64,000 nucleotides of DNA, from NCBI GenBank assembly GCA_951812715.1, contig OX638323.1:3266577-3330576 (forward strand). Reading direction: 5' to 3'. The notes below the pieces were generated by a model. That model searched no databases. It was not told where the DNA came from and saw only the letters and a list, made by a program, of their open reading frames with translations. The stretch is from an uncultured Pseudohongiella sp. (GTDB lineage Bacteria > Pseudomonadota > Gammaproteobacteria > Pseudomonadales > Pseudohongiellaceae). A program made the position numbers and the translations under genes. This document shows positions 55,845-64,000 of this stretch, piece after piece; the stretch's first letter is position 1, and every line of letters starts with the position of its first letter.

Positions 55845-56015
55845 GCGTGGCGCCTGGATGCGCCGCCGACAGTCTTGCCGGAGCAAGACCGTACGCTTCG
55901 CTGAAACCGAAGCGCCCGCGAGGTCGCGCACTTTGATGTGCGCGATAAATTCGATGGCGCAAGCCATTGAATTCGGAAACAAGGCAGTACCACGCTCGTT
56001 TCGCGGCAACGAACG
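55845..56015 (-). repeat. Hairpin-rich element, family B, copy 1
   Basis: On the minus strand it starts TTCGTTGCCGCGAAACGAGC (to about 56015) and ends with GGCGGCGCATCCAGGCGCC (about 55850). Between lie at least four hairpins: AATTCAATGGC-TTGC-GCCATCGAATT, CGCGCAC/GTGCGCG, CGCTTCG/CGAAGCG and GTCTTGC-TCCG-GCAAGAC. The remaining bases of the 330-base gap hold no gene. It shares its ends with 60655-60745. Confidence 0.7.
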
Positions 56016-56148
56016 ATGCCAAGGATGGAATTGTTCGGAATACGTAAGGATTCCGCTCGTCAAGGAATGTTGCTAGTCTCAGGGGGCGCGGGACCGAACC
56101 GAGAATCCTGCCCGTTCCGGCAGGCGCCGGCCCCGTGGGGGGGGCGCC

Positions 56149-56640
56149 GTGAAAAAAGCAGTCTGGATTTCGTTTTTTGTCGCACTGGTGGTCGTTAATC
56201 TGGCGGCCGAGGCAGCGAATTACTTCGCTGGCGTCCAGGTCGACATGCTGTACCGTCTGACCCTGGTCTTGAGCATCACCGTAGTGGCCGCGATCTTTGC
56301 CGGATCTTCGATATTGGTAGGCAAGCTGGGCGCCGAGCGGCCAATGTCCGGCCAATTTCGCCCCCGGGAAGTTCTGGCCTGTCTGGAAATGCGCAAGACG
56401 CGTTGCACCTACGGTGCGGTGGCAAGCCTTCTGGGAATTAAATCGCAGGATGTCGACCGGATCCTCGGCCCAAGGCGCCCGTCAGCGTCCTGGGTTGTTT
56501 CCTCGTCTACGCACCGGCCCAACGGATTTCTCGATAGTGAGATACATCCCGATCTGTTTCGCAACGCGCGCGTAATCGACAGCGCCGAAGATCTGAAGCA
56601 GTTCATCTATGACTGCCGCGCGCCAGGCGGAAAAGGCTGA
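56149..56640 (+). CDS. Small inner-membrane protein, conserved hypothetical type
   Basis: 163 residues from GTG 56149 (MKKAVWISFFVALVV). Two membrane helices (5-25 and about 35-58) are followed by a soluble domain: TRCTYGAVASLLGIKSQDVD, ILGPRRPSASWVV and DSEIHPDLFRNARVI, ending EDLKQFI. The segment TYGAVASLLGI looks like a helix-turn-helix entry, but I cannot assign a function. Proteins with this layout are common as hypothetical proteins. A run of eight G bases lies just before the start. Confidence 0.65.
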   Translation: MKKAVWISFFVALVVVNLAAEAANYFAGVQVDMLYRLTLVLSITVVAAIFAGSSILVGKLGAERPMSGQFRPREVLACLEMRKTRCTYGAVASLLGIKSQDVDRILGPRRPSASWVVSSSTHRPNGFLDSEIHPDLFRNARVIDSAEDLKQFIYDCRAPGGKG

Positions 56641-56644
56641 TGCG

Positions 56645-57345
56645 TCAATCCAGCGTGATCGGCAAGCCCGGGACCGTCATTTCCGCCGCCGGCGCACTTT
56701 CCCCGGGAACGACGCTCAATCCAGCGTGATCAGTAAGCCCAGGACTGTCGCCGTTGGCGATTCGGCCGATTTCGATCTTGTCGTCAGCCTCGCGCCTGAC
56801 CGCATCGTTGGCGAGGCAATCGATTTCGGTCTTGTAGTCGGTCTCGCGTCTGGCCGCATCGTTGGCGATTCGGCCGATTTCGATCTTGTCGTCAGCCTCG
56901 CGCCTGACCGTATCGTTGGCGAGGCAATCGATTTCGGTCTTGTAGTCGGTCTCGCGCCTGGCCGCATCGTTGGCGAGGCGATCAATTTCGGTCTTGTAGT
57001 TGGTCTCGCGCTTGGCCGCATCGTTGGCGAGGCGACCAATTTCGGTCTTGTAGTTGGTCTCGCGTCTGGCCGCGCCGTTGGCGATTCGGCCGATTTCGAT
57101 CTTGTAGTCGATCTCGCGCCTGACCGCGTCCTTGGCGAGGCGACCAATTTTGGTCTTGTAGTTGGTCTCGCGCCTAACCACATCGTTGGCGAGGCGACCG
57201 ATTTCGGTTAGTAGTTGTCGGTCTCGCGTCTGGCCATATTCTGGGCAAGACGCGCGATATCGGTTTTGTACTCTGCCTGCCTGGTTGCCATGCGCCCATT
57301 CTGTGCCGCCACCGTCGTGGCCGGTTGTTGTAATTCCGTTGTCAT
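56645..57345 (-). pseudogene. Gene of 18-residue helical repeats, frameshifted
   Basis: ATG 57345 starts MTTELQQPATTVAAQNGRM, followed by a first repeat (EYKTDIARLAQNMARRETDN); a frameshift gives TAA at 57208-57210. In the next frame about nine units of 18 residues follow, of the type YKTEIGRLANDAARRET (54-base DNA repeats, 56753-57207). The end then reads LPITLD before the stop at 56645. Eighteen residues equal five turns of an alpha helix, so the units should form a long charged helix. The frameshift may be a mutation, a sequencing error or regulated. The plus strand has an open frame too, but it gives an unlikely Gly/Val repeat. Function unknown. Confidence 0.6.
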
Positions 57346-57574
57346 GGGTCAATTTCCGCGAATCCTGAATATCCTGATAACGACCACCAGAGTCGGCCCT
57401 TTCGTTCATCTGTCCCCATCGCGCTGATGTATTCTCCAAGACCTGGTAACCGCACGTTGTGCTTTCCAATTGAAAATGCTTTTATTTCCTTGCGCGTATC
57501 CCGAATCATGGTAAGCCGCTGGCGCCGCGGTCCGCGGGCCGCCACCGGGACGAATAACGGAAAAGCTGAAATAC

Positions 57575-58624
57575 TTGATCAGGCGCATACTATATTCCCT
57601 GGCCGCGCTGGCGGTGCTTGAGGCCTGCAGCGACGAGCTGAGCCGGGCGCGACCCTACGTGCTGACTACCGCTACCACGGGCGGGGTTTTCTATCCTGTG
57701 GGAGTGGCCATCGCCACCATTGCCCACGCGGAATTGTCCGAATCGGAAAACGTTTCGCTGACCGCCATCAGTTCGGCGGGGTCGATGGAAAATCTTAAAC
57801 TGCTGCGCGACAACCAGGCGCAGTTCGCCATCCTGCAAGGCCCATTCGGCGCCTGGTCCTGGACCGGCGAGGGGCCAGTGCGCGAACCTCAGACCCATAT
57901 CCGCTCGATCAGCGCGCTGTGGAAGAACGTCGAGCATTTCGTGTTGCGCACCGATCTCGTCACCACCGGCGACATCATGGATTTGAACGATCTCGACGGC
58001 GAACGCTATGTGCTGGGCGCGCGCAATTCCGGCGCCGAACAGACCGGCCGGTTCATTCTGGAAACTCTCGGGGTCGATTACGAAAGCAAGTTCTCCCTCG
58101 CCTACATGGGATATGGTCCGACCGTGGGGGCGATGCAGGACGGCAATATCGTCGGCATGAATATTCCCGCCGGCGCGCCGGTAAGTTCCATTACCCAGGC
58201 TTATGCCCTAATGGGCGAACGCATGACGATTCTGAACTGGTCCCAGCGAGCGCTCGATCAGATCAACGCCCGCTATCCGCTATGGGACTGGTATGATTTT
58301 CCGCCGCTGACGTATCCGAACCAGGCGGAGCCGGTTCGCACCGTGGCCTCACCGAATGTGCTGGTAACGCGAGTGGATATTCCAGAACACGCGGTGTATC
58401 ACATCACCCGGGTGATTTGGGAAAACCTGGCCACATTGCAGGAAATTCACGGCGCGACCAGGGATATGCGGCCGGAAATCGCGATTCAGGGTCTTGGCGC
58501 GCCGCTGCATGCCGGCGCCGTTCGCTTCTATCGTGAAGTGGGACTGGAAATACCGGATCGCCTGTTGCTGGAGGAGCCATTGTTAACCGCCGACACGATC
58601 GAAGAGCGAATTCCGGGTCTATGA
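57575..58624 (+). CDS. TRAP transporter solute-binding lipoprotein, TAXI family
   Basis: 349 residues from TTG 57575. Lipobox AVLEACSD. Family landmarks: TTATTGGVFYPVGVAIATI, ISSAGSMENLKLLRDNQAQF and YVLGARNSGAEQTGRFILE. It binds the ligand in the periplasm and hands it to the membrane part encoded next; the genes overlap as ATGA. The ligand (glutamate-like or other carboxylate) is not determined. Confidence 0.9.
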   Translation: MIRRILYSLAALAVLEACSDELSRARPYVLTTATTGGVFYPVGVAIATIAHAELSESENVSLTAISSAGSMENLKLLRDNQAQFAILQGPFGAWSWTGEGPVREPQTHIRSISALWKNVEHFVLRTDLVTTGDIMDLNDLDGERYVLGARNSGAEQTGRFILETLGVDYESKFSLAYMGYGPTVGAMQDGNIVGMNIPAGAPVSSITQAYALMGERMTILNWSQRALDQINARYPLWDWYDFPPLTYPNQAEPVRTVASPNVLVTRVDIPEHAVYHITRVIWENLATLQEIHGATRDMRPEIAIQGLGAPLHAGAVRFYREVGLEIPDRLLLEEPLLTADTIEERIPGL

Positions 58625-60633
58625 ATTCCGCGCCGCTGCGATGGGCCGCATTTTTTTTCGCCCTGTTTCACATTTACTGCAATGTGTTCGCCAGCATTTC
58701 CGAACTGTGGCTGTCCACAATCCATTTCGGCGGATTTGTAGCGATTTGCGCGCTGATGGGTAACGAGGCCGCGCATCTGAGCCGCCGGTCGCCGATCTAT
58801 TGGCTGAACATCGGTCTCGCGCTGCTGGCGGTTGCCACCTCGAGCTATTTGATCCTGTTCGAAAATGCCCTGTACGCGCGCGAGACCGAATACATCCCCA
58901 GCGACTATGTTTTCTCGATCATCGCCATCGGTCTCGCCGTCGAGTTCACGCGCCGCACCACCGGCTGGTTCATGCCGGTGCTGATCGCCATCAGCCTGTC
59001 CTACATCCTGTTCCTCGGGCGCTATATCAGCGGCGTATTCGCCTTTCCGGGGCTCAATCTGGAAACCGTGCTTTATCGCAGTTTCTTCACCAGCGAAGGC
59101 ATGTTCGGGCTGACCGCGCAGATCTCCTCGACATTCGTTTTCATGTTCATCATCTTCGGCTCTTTCCTGCTCAAGTCCGGCGCGGGAGACTTTATCGTGC
59201 GTCTGGCGCAATGCCTGGCGGGGCGCTTTACCGGCGGCGCCGGACTGGTGGCGGTGGCAGGTTCCGGCTTGATGGGTTCGGTATCGGGATCCGCGGTGGC
59301 GAATACGGTTTCCACCGGCGTCATTACTATTCCCATGATGCGCAAGTCCGGGTTTCAGCCCCGCTTCGCGGCCGGCGTGGAAGCCGCTTCGTCTACCGGC
59401 GGCGCGCTGATGCCGCCCGTCATGGGAGCAGGCGCCTTCGTACTTGCCAGCTATACCCAGATTCCTTACCTGACCGTAATCGGGGCTTCGATGCTGCCGG
59501 CAATTTTATATTTCCTGACGGTTTCCTTTTTTGTGCGCATCGAAGCGAAACGGATTGGACTGACGCCCGTGCTCGCGAAGGATGCGGAGAAAGTTGCTAC
59601 CGTGCTCAAGGAAGGCTGGCATTTCATTATCCCTATCGCGGCGCTGGTGGGATTCCTGGTCAGCGGCCGCACGCCGACGACTTCGGCGGCTTTCGCCACC
59701 ATCAGCGTGATCCTGGCGTCCTGGATTTCACCGCGCCGAATGCGCCTGATCGATATCTTCGACGCCGTGGTAAACGGGGTGAAGACCATGGTTTCCACCG
59801 CGCTGCTGCTGGTGGCGGTGGGCATTATCATCAATGTCGTCACGACCACGGGCGTCGGCAATGCCTTCTCCCTGATGATCGCCGAATGGGCCCAGGGCTC
59901 GCTGCTGATCACCCTGGCGCTGGTCGCATTGGCTTCCCTCGTGCTCGGCATGGGATTGCCGGTGACAGCGTCCTACATCGTTCTCGCCACCTTGTCGGCG
60001 CCGCTGATCTTCGATCTGATCAGTCAGTCGCAATTGCTGGAAGCGCTGCAAACCGCCGATATTCCGTCGAATGTAGCCGCCACCATCGGCCTCTTCGGCG
60101 GCGATGCCGCGGTCGCATTGCAGGAAATGCCGCTGGAAATGAAGCAATTGATCCGCGCCGAAATGTTGGCGCCGGAATTGCTCATGGGCATGTTGCTGAG
60201 CGCCCACCTGATTATTTTCTGGCTGTCCCAGGACAGCAACGTCACGCCGCCGGTTTGCCTGGTTTCCTTCGCCGCCGCGGGTATTGCCGGCACGCGGCCG
60301 ATCGCTACCGGATTCACCAGCTGGAAGATCGCCAAGGGTCTGTACCTGATCCCGGTGCTGTTCGCTTACTCGCCGTTGATTTCCGGCACTTGGGCCGAAC
60401 GCCTCGAAGTATTCATCTGGGCCTGCCCGGGACTTTACGCCTTGGCCGGGCTGCTGCAATGGCATCTGGAAAAGCCGATCAACGGGCTGATCGCGGTCTT
60501 GCTGGCGCTAAGCGCGGGCTTGCTGATGTGGATGCCCTTGCCGATTTATTATCACGCGGCCGGCGCGGCCTTGCTGGTCGGCATCGTCGTTTGGCAGCGC
60601 TCGTTTGCCGGCGTTAAACTGGCCATTCGCTGA
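58621..60633 (+). CDS. TRAP transporter fused permease (DctQM)
   Basis: 670 residues, an all-helix protein of the fused 4TM/12TM type that works with TAXI binding proteins. Landmarks: SGSAVANTVSTGVITIPMM, VEAASSTGGALMPPVMGAGA and LGMGLPVTASYIVLATL. It uses an ion gradient, not ATP. A stem with A/T flanks (60634-60658) directly follows its stop codon. Confidence 0.93.
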   Translation: MNSAPLRWAAFFFALFHIYCNVFASISELWLSTIHFGGFVAICALMGNEAAHLSRRSPIYWLNIGLALLAVATSSYLILFENALYARETEYIPSDYVFSIIAIGLAVEFTRRTTGWFMPVLIAISLSYILFLGRYISGVFAFPGLNLETVLYRSFFTSEGMFGLTAQISSTFVFMFIIFGSFLLKSGAGDFIVRLAQCLAGRFTGGAGLVAVAGSGLMGSVSGSAVANTVSTGVITIPMMRKSGFQPRFAAGVEAASSTGGALMPPVMGAGAFVLASYTQIPYLTVIGASMLPAILYFLTVSFFVRIEAKRIGLTPVLAKDAEKVATVLKEGWHFIIPIAALVGFLVSGRTPTTSAAFATISVILASWISPRRMRLIDIFDAVVNGVKTMVSTALLLVAVGIIINVVTTTGVGNAFSLMIAEWAQGSLLITLALVALASLVLGMGLPVTASYIVLATLSAPLIFDLISQSQLLEALQTADIPSNVAATIGLFGGDAAVALQEMPLEMKQLIRAEMLAPELLMGMLLSAHLIIFWLSQDSNVTPPVCLVSFAAAGIAGTRPIATGFTSWKIAKGLYLIPVLFAYSPLISGTWAERLEVFIWACPGLYALAGLLQWHLEKPINGLIAVLLALSAGLLMWMPLPIYYHAAGAALLVGIVVWQRSFAGVKLAIR

Positions 60634-60658
60634 AAAATTCCTTCGCTGGAATTTTTCG
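60634..60658 (+). terminator. Probable intrinsic terminator after the TRAP genes
   Basis: AAAAATTCC-TTCGCT-GGAATTTTT forms a 9-bp stem directly after the stop codon, ending in a run of T. The stem is AT-rich, so efficiency is uncertain; it could act in both directions. Confidence 0.6.
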
Positions 60659-60745
60659 TTGCCGCGAAACGGGCATGGTTTTGTTTTGCTCCCGAACACA
60701 ATGTCTCGCGCTCTTGTGTTCGGCGGCGCATCCATGCGCCGCACG
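60655..60745 (+). repeat. Hairpin-rich element, family B, copy 2
   Basis: It starts TTCGTTGCCGCGAAACGGGC and ends GGCGGCGCATCCATGCGCCG, the same two ends as the copy near 55.85-56.02 kb, on the other strand. Between lies one hairpin, CCGAACACAA...TTGTGTTCGG (10-bp stem). The final CGGCGCAT-CC-ATGCGCCG is itself a perfect 8-bp stem. Confidence 0.7.
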
Positions 60746-60762
60746 GACGATAAGGAGGTTTC

Positions 60763-61773
60763 ATGCGTTCTCGCATAGCACGGCAGATTCAAATGGTGAG
60801 CCGTCCGGCCGGAATGCCGGAACACGAACATTTCAGGATGGTGGAAGTGGAATTGCCCGCGCCGGCGCCAGGCGAGGTGCTGGTGCGGAACCGCTACGTG
60901 TCGGTAGACCCGTACATGCGCGGCCGTATGCGGGCCGAAGGCGTTTACGCCGCGCCTTATCCCTTGAACGCGCCCTTGTACGGCGGCGCTGTCGGTGAAG
61001 TGCTCGAAGCCAATGACGAAAGCCTGAAACCCGGTGACATCGTTCTCAACCAGGGCGCCTGGCAGGACCGGTTTGTGACCAAAGCCACCCGAGTGCAACG
61101 TCTGGAGCCATTCGATCCCGAGCGCATATCCCTTTATCTGGGGACGTTGGGCATGCCCGGAATGACCGCCTATGTCGGCCTGAACCGGTTCGGCGAAGCA
61201 AAAGCCGGTGAAACCGTCTTCGTATCGGCAGCTTCCGGCGCGGTCGGCGCCAATGTTTGCCAGATCGCGAAACTGAAAGGCTGCCAGGTCATCGGCAGCG
61301 TCGGCAGCGATGCCAAGGCCGCATGGCTGAAAAGCGAATGCGGAGTCGACCGGACCATCAACTATCGCACCTGCGGCGATCTGACCAACGCCTTGCGCGC
61401 CGCCGCCCCGGATGGCGTCGATGTCTATTTCGAAAATGTCGGCGGCGAACACCTGCAAGCGGCGATCAACGCGATGAACCCATTCGGCCGCATCGTCGCC
61501 TGCGGCATGATCTCAACCTATAACAACGCCGCGCCCGAACCCGGCCCCAACAACCTGATGCTGATCGTCGGCAAGAAGCTGCGCATCAACGGCTTCATCG
61601 TTTTCGACCACAACGACATGCGCGCGGCCTTCCTGAAAGATATGACCGCGTGGATCAAAGACGGCAAGATACGCACCCGCGAAACCGTCGTCGAAGGCCT
61701 CGAAAACGCTATCGACGCCTTTCTCGCCCTGTTCTCCGGCGACAATTTCGGCAAGATGGTGGTGAAGTTGTAG
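60763..61773 (+). CDS. NADP-dependent oxidoreductase, CurA/leukotriene B4 dehydrogenase-like (MDR)
   Basis: 336 residues, zinc-free MDR type. VSVDPYMRGRMRAEGVYAAP near residue 48, PGMTAYVGLNRFGEAKAGET, the Rossmann motif VSAASGAVGANVCQIAKLKG and the end LFSGDNFGKMVVKL are all typical. A perfect AAGGAGG lies five bases before ATG 60763. It reduces alpha,beta-unsaturated carbonyls with NADPH. It stands alone after the TRAP genes. Confidence 0.93.
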   Translation: MRSRIARQIQMVSRPAGMPEHEHFRMVEVELPAPAPGEVLVRNRYVSVDPYMRGRMRAEGVYAAPYPLNAPLYGGAVGEVLEANDESLKPGDIVLNQGAWQDRFVTKATRVQRLEPFDPERISLYLGTLGMPGMTAYVGLNRFGEAKAGETVFVSAASGAVGANVCQIAKLKGCQVIGSVGSDAKAAWLKSECGVDRTINYRTCGDLTNALRAAAPDGVDVYFENVGGEHLQAAINAMNPFGRIVACGMISTYNNAAPEPGPNNLMLIVGKKLRINGFIVFDHNDMRAAFLKDMTAWIKDGKIRTRETVVEGLENAIDAFLALFSGDNFGKMVVKL

Positions 61774-61813
61774 GTATTGGCGTAGGGAGGAATTTGGATA
61801 CGATCTTTTCGAC

Positions 61814-62101
61814 GTGCGTGGCGTTAACAAAGCTGGAGTGATCGACAACATCATGCGTCAGCAGATTCGAGGTGCGGTGTTTGTCTTAGTCGATCTAACA
61901 CATGATAATTTCGGAGCATACTGGGGAGCAGGTTATACGGCAGGTCTTGGCAAGCCTGTAGTCTCTCTTTGTGAAAGATCGAAGTTTGAAGTGCGGAAGA
62001 CGCATTTCGACACGAATCACTGTACTACCGTGCGGTGGAGTGAAAACGAAACAGTGGAATTTGGGAAACAGTTAATAGCTACATTACGACGTTCCTTATA
62101 A
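61814..62101 (+). pseudogene. Nucleoside 2-deoxyribosyltransferase-like fragment
   Basis: 95 residues. FVLVDLTHDNFGAYWGAGYT then AGLGKPVVSLCERSKFEVRK and THFDTNHCTTVRW match the C-terminal part of nucleoside 2-deoxyribosyltransferase-like proteins, which are 150 residues or more. The N-terminal half, with the substrate-binding strand, is missing because the oxidoreductase gene ends at 61773. The IS256-type element starts 53 bases downstream. I take it as the remnant of a gene cut by mobile DNA. Intact relatives sometimes belong to defence systems, which is only a side note here. Confidence 0.7.
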
Positions 62102-62187
62102 CTGTTCTCAAGAGTCAACAAAAGACCTGGTTAAGCAAACCACACCTAAGCGCGAGATATGGTCAAATCTGGTGTATGGCAAGTTAG

Positions 62188-63468
62188 TCATGCAGCCTCT
62201 CTGCTGTTTTCGTTGATCACTTCTTCGCCGTCCCTGAATTTCACTCCTTCGATGACTTTGCCGAGTTGCCGGAAGCCGCGTAGCCGCTTCCAGGATTTCT
62301 CGTCGCTTATCCCCATCTTGCAGATCATCGACAACATCGTCTTCCGCGTCACGCAACCCTTGGCCCGCAAACTCCGGTGGCGGATCGTCGCGAACGCCGA
62401 TTCGATCACGTTCGTCGTGCGCAAATGCGTCCAGTGTTTGGCCGGAAAGTCGTAAAACGAGAGCAGCTCCTCCCGGTCCCGGCTCAGGCAGCCCGCGGCC
62501 TTCGGATACTTGTCTTGATAACACGCCAGCCAGCGGTCGAAAACGCGCTCGGCCCGTTCCCGGGTTTCCGCCTTCCAGATCTCATGCGGGCCCTCCTTCG
62601 CCTTCGGCTGGCTCGACTTGGGCAAATAGTTCAGCACGTTGCCAGACTTGTGCATCCAGCAGCGCTGGCCGCGCGTCTCTGGATACACCGCCGACAGCGC
62701 CGCCCAAAATCCCAGCGCCCCGTCACCCACCGCCAGCTTCGGCGGCTTCTTCAACCCCCGGTCCTTCAGCCCCAATAACACTTCCCGCCAACTTTGCGTC
62801 GATTCCCGCACCCCGTCCTCGATCGCCAGAAAATGCTTCTCCCCATTGGCGTTCACGCCTATCACCACCAGCGCGCACAAGCGTTCTTCCTCGCCGCGCA
62901 GACCACTGTGGATACCGTCCACCCACAGATATACCCAGCCGTCTGTCAGCTCGCCGCTCCGTCAGGCCTGGTACTCCGCGTACCATGCACGCTTCAGACG
63001 GCTCACCACATTCGACGACAGACCCTAGGCAGTCTCTTCCCCCACCAGGGCCGACACCGCCTTGCCCATGTCCCCAGTCGAAATCCCCCGCAAATACAGC
63101 CACGGAATCGCCGCGTCCAGACTCGCGCAGCGACGCACATACCGCAGCGCCAACGAGGAATGAAACGGCTCCAGCTTGCCCGAACGTCCGCGCGCCTTCG
63201 GCACCGAAACTTCCCCCCCCCCCCCCCCCCCCCCCCCCCCGCCGATTCCGGTCAGAATCTCCCGTGCGGGAAGATAGCCATTGCGAACCACCCGACGACG
63301 CCCGTCCGGCAGCCGCTCTTCGCTGAAAGCAGACAGGTATACCTCAAACTCCGCCGCGACAGCGACTTCAACCAGACGTCTGGCGTTGCGGCGCAGCAGG
63401 TCGGTCAATGGATCGGCGGCGACTCCGGCCGCTGGCGCGGATAGGGAAACTATATTATCTTTACTCAT
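62188..63468 (-). pseudogene. IS256-family transposase with two in-frame stops and a 28-C tract
   Basis: From ATG 63468 (MSKDNIVSL) the frame is continuous but meets TAG at 63025-63027 and TGA at 62962-62964 (in a place where Trp, TGG, is expected). DDE residues are all visible: WVDGIHSGLR, LAVGDGALGFW and TTNVIESAFATIRHRS. Near residue 77 the plus strand has 28 consecutive C (63213-63240), read as a glycine run where relatives have a short GPV-like segment. The frame is kept on both sides of the run. Stop codons make it non-functional. Confidence 0.93.
63213..63240 (+). repeat. Homopolymer of 28 C
   Basis: An uninterrupted run of C inside the transposase gene. Such long G/C runs either slip in replication, giving length variants, or mark an assembly artefact. 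The window alone cannot tell. Confidence 0.95.
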
Positions 63469-63597
63469 GTGCGGTGCACTCCTCTTGCTGATAAATGGAT
63501 CGTCTAACCCAATTTCAGCAGAGAACCACCGCACGACTCAACTCATTCGTACACCAGATTCGAGCATAGCTCGAAAAATTGCAGCGAGGCGGTAACG

Positions 63598-63714
63598 ATG
63601 GAAGATAATCCCAGCTCGACGAAAACCCGAATCATCATCATCACCATTTCAGAGGCGCATCTGCTCGTATTAACTGCGGTCTTAACAGGTATTGTCTGTG
63701 CGCTAATTCTGTGA
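63598..63714 (+). CDS. Possible 38-residue small membrane protein
   Basis: ATG 63598 preceded by GAGGCGG at a good distance. The peptide starts MEDNPSSTKTRIIII and has a hydrophobic segment (LLVLTAVLTGIVCALIL) up to TGA at 63712-63714. A 7-bp stem, GTCCTGT-TTT-ACAGGAC, follows soon after (63720-63736). It could be a genuine small gene or the remnant start of a gene cut by insertion sequences. Confidence 0.35.
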   Translation: MEDNPSSTKTRIIIITISEAHLLVLTAVLTGIVCALIL

Positions 63715-63847
63715 GGTGGTCCTGTTTTACAGGACAGTCCGAGGGCCGATTTAAGGTGTGCCCGAGTTGAATTGCAGCCCCCGATGTTCGGAGCCTACGC
63801 TTGGTGCGGAATGCTGTCAACGGCGATGCGGCGAAGTTGAAATGTCT

Positions 63848-64000
63848 CCCTCGGCCTTGCGCATGTCCCCAGTCGAAATCCCCCACAAATACAGCCACGG
63901 AATCGCTGCGTCCAGACTCGCGCAGCGACGCACATACCGCGGCGCCAACGAGGAATGAAACGGCTCCAGCTTGCCCGAACGTCCGCGCGCCTTCGGCACC
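63848..64000 (-). pseudogene. Partial second copy of the IS256-family transposase
   Basis: The minus strand encodes MPKARGRSGKLEPFHSSLAP and WLYLWGISTGDMRKAEG, almost the same as the interior of the neighbouring transposase (63056-63210). The homology stops abruptly at about 63850, so the copy is cut at its 3' side; its 5' side runs past the end of the window. Confidence 0.85.

Larger units (their letters stand above)
62154..63572 (-). mobile_element. IS256-family insertion sequence, inactivated
   Basis: The ends are imperfect inverted repeats of about 50 bases: 62154 (GAGATATGGTCAAATCTGGTG) and the reverse of 63562-63572 and on (GAGCTATGCTCGAATCTGGTG). The transposase gene (minus) fills the interior but has two stops. 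A third copy of the right end is at 991-1043, and part of another element is at 63848-64000, so the family was active here before. Confidence 0.88.

Noticed and set aside
56609-57211. Plus-strand open frame of 200 residues with Gly/Val/Asp repeats
   Set aside because: It begins inside the end of the preceding gene and mirrors the 54-base repeats. The minus strand gives a charged helical protein with its own ATG at 57345, which is far more plausible.
58800-60617. 605-residue open frame inside the TRAP permease gene
   Set aside because: It is a shifted frame of a GC-rich membrane-protein gene. It yields Arg/His/Gly-rich nonsense without any family motif.

Overview
The window is GC-rich DNA from a Gram-negative bacterium, most likely a gammaproteobacterium. 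The evidence is two TonB-dependent receptors, TolC/MacAB-type tripartite export, lipobox lipoproteins, a cobalamin riboswitch of the proteobacterial type, long PutA, Fpr and a LolA/DUF1302-type outer-membrane pair. This assignment is inference from gene content. I saw no rRNA, tRNA or CRISPR array.

Layout. 1-3.9 kb: a 5'-truncated LolA-like gene and a DUF1302-like outer-membrane protein gene, separated by an RHH/PIN toxin-antitoxin pair, an orphan insertion-sequence end and about 650 bp with no recognisable gene. 3.9-12.6 kb (minus): a vitamin B12 operon behind a cobalamin riboswitch, in the order btuB, btuF, btuC, btuD, cobQ/cbiP, cbiB, cobD. It couples uptake of corrinoids to late assembly steps. 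12.7-18.3 kb (minus): an ABC-2 exporter, a membrane-anchored amidohydrolase and a DesK/DesR-like two-component pair in one unit, with an inverted repeat upstream. 18.4-23.7 kb: a dicarboxylate symporter, a decayed duplicate of it, a broken AAA/DUF4143 gene and several short dispersed repeats. 22.6-26.9 kb: an alpha/beta hydrolase and a TonB receptor, divergent from fpr.

26.9-35.6 kb (minus): a TolC-MFP-ABC-MacB exporter operon followed by an amidase. Both ends of the amidase gene abut arrays of a multi-hairpin repeat. 35.7-37.7 kb: an AAA ATPase overlapping a small protein with PD-(D/E)XK-like residues, a candidate defence pair. 37.9-45.2 kb: an acyl-CoA synthetase, a PQQ-type dehydrogenase and PutA, with another copy of the hairpin repeat next to the putA 3' end. 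45.4-55.8 kb (plus): a membrane-anchored coiled-coil protein, an M16 lipoprotein protease, then a tightly packed ABC-2 exporter/PDZ/FG-GAP operon. 56-61.8 kb: a small membrane protein, a frameshifted gene of 18-residue helical repeats, a TAXI-TRAP transporter and a CurA-like reductase. 61.8-64 kb: a truncated deoxyribosyltransferase-like fragment, an inactivated IS256-family element with a 28-C tract, and part of a second copy.

The most unusual signal is a family of 80-210 bp multi-hairpin elements at three places (26.87-27.41, 29.12-29.68 and 41.93-42.11 kb). One hairpin shows compensatory base changes between loci. At two loci (macB and putA) the last codons of the neighbouring gene occur on both sides of the element, and those tail copies differ almost only at synonymous positions. 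A second hairpin-rich family, with conserved ends, lies at 55.85-56.02 and 60.66-60.75 kb.
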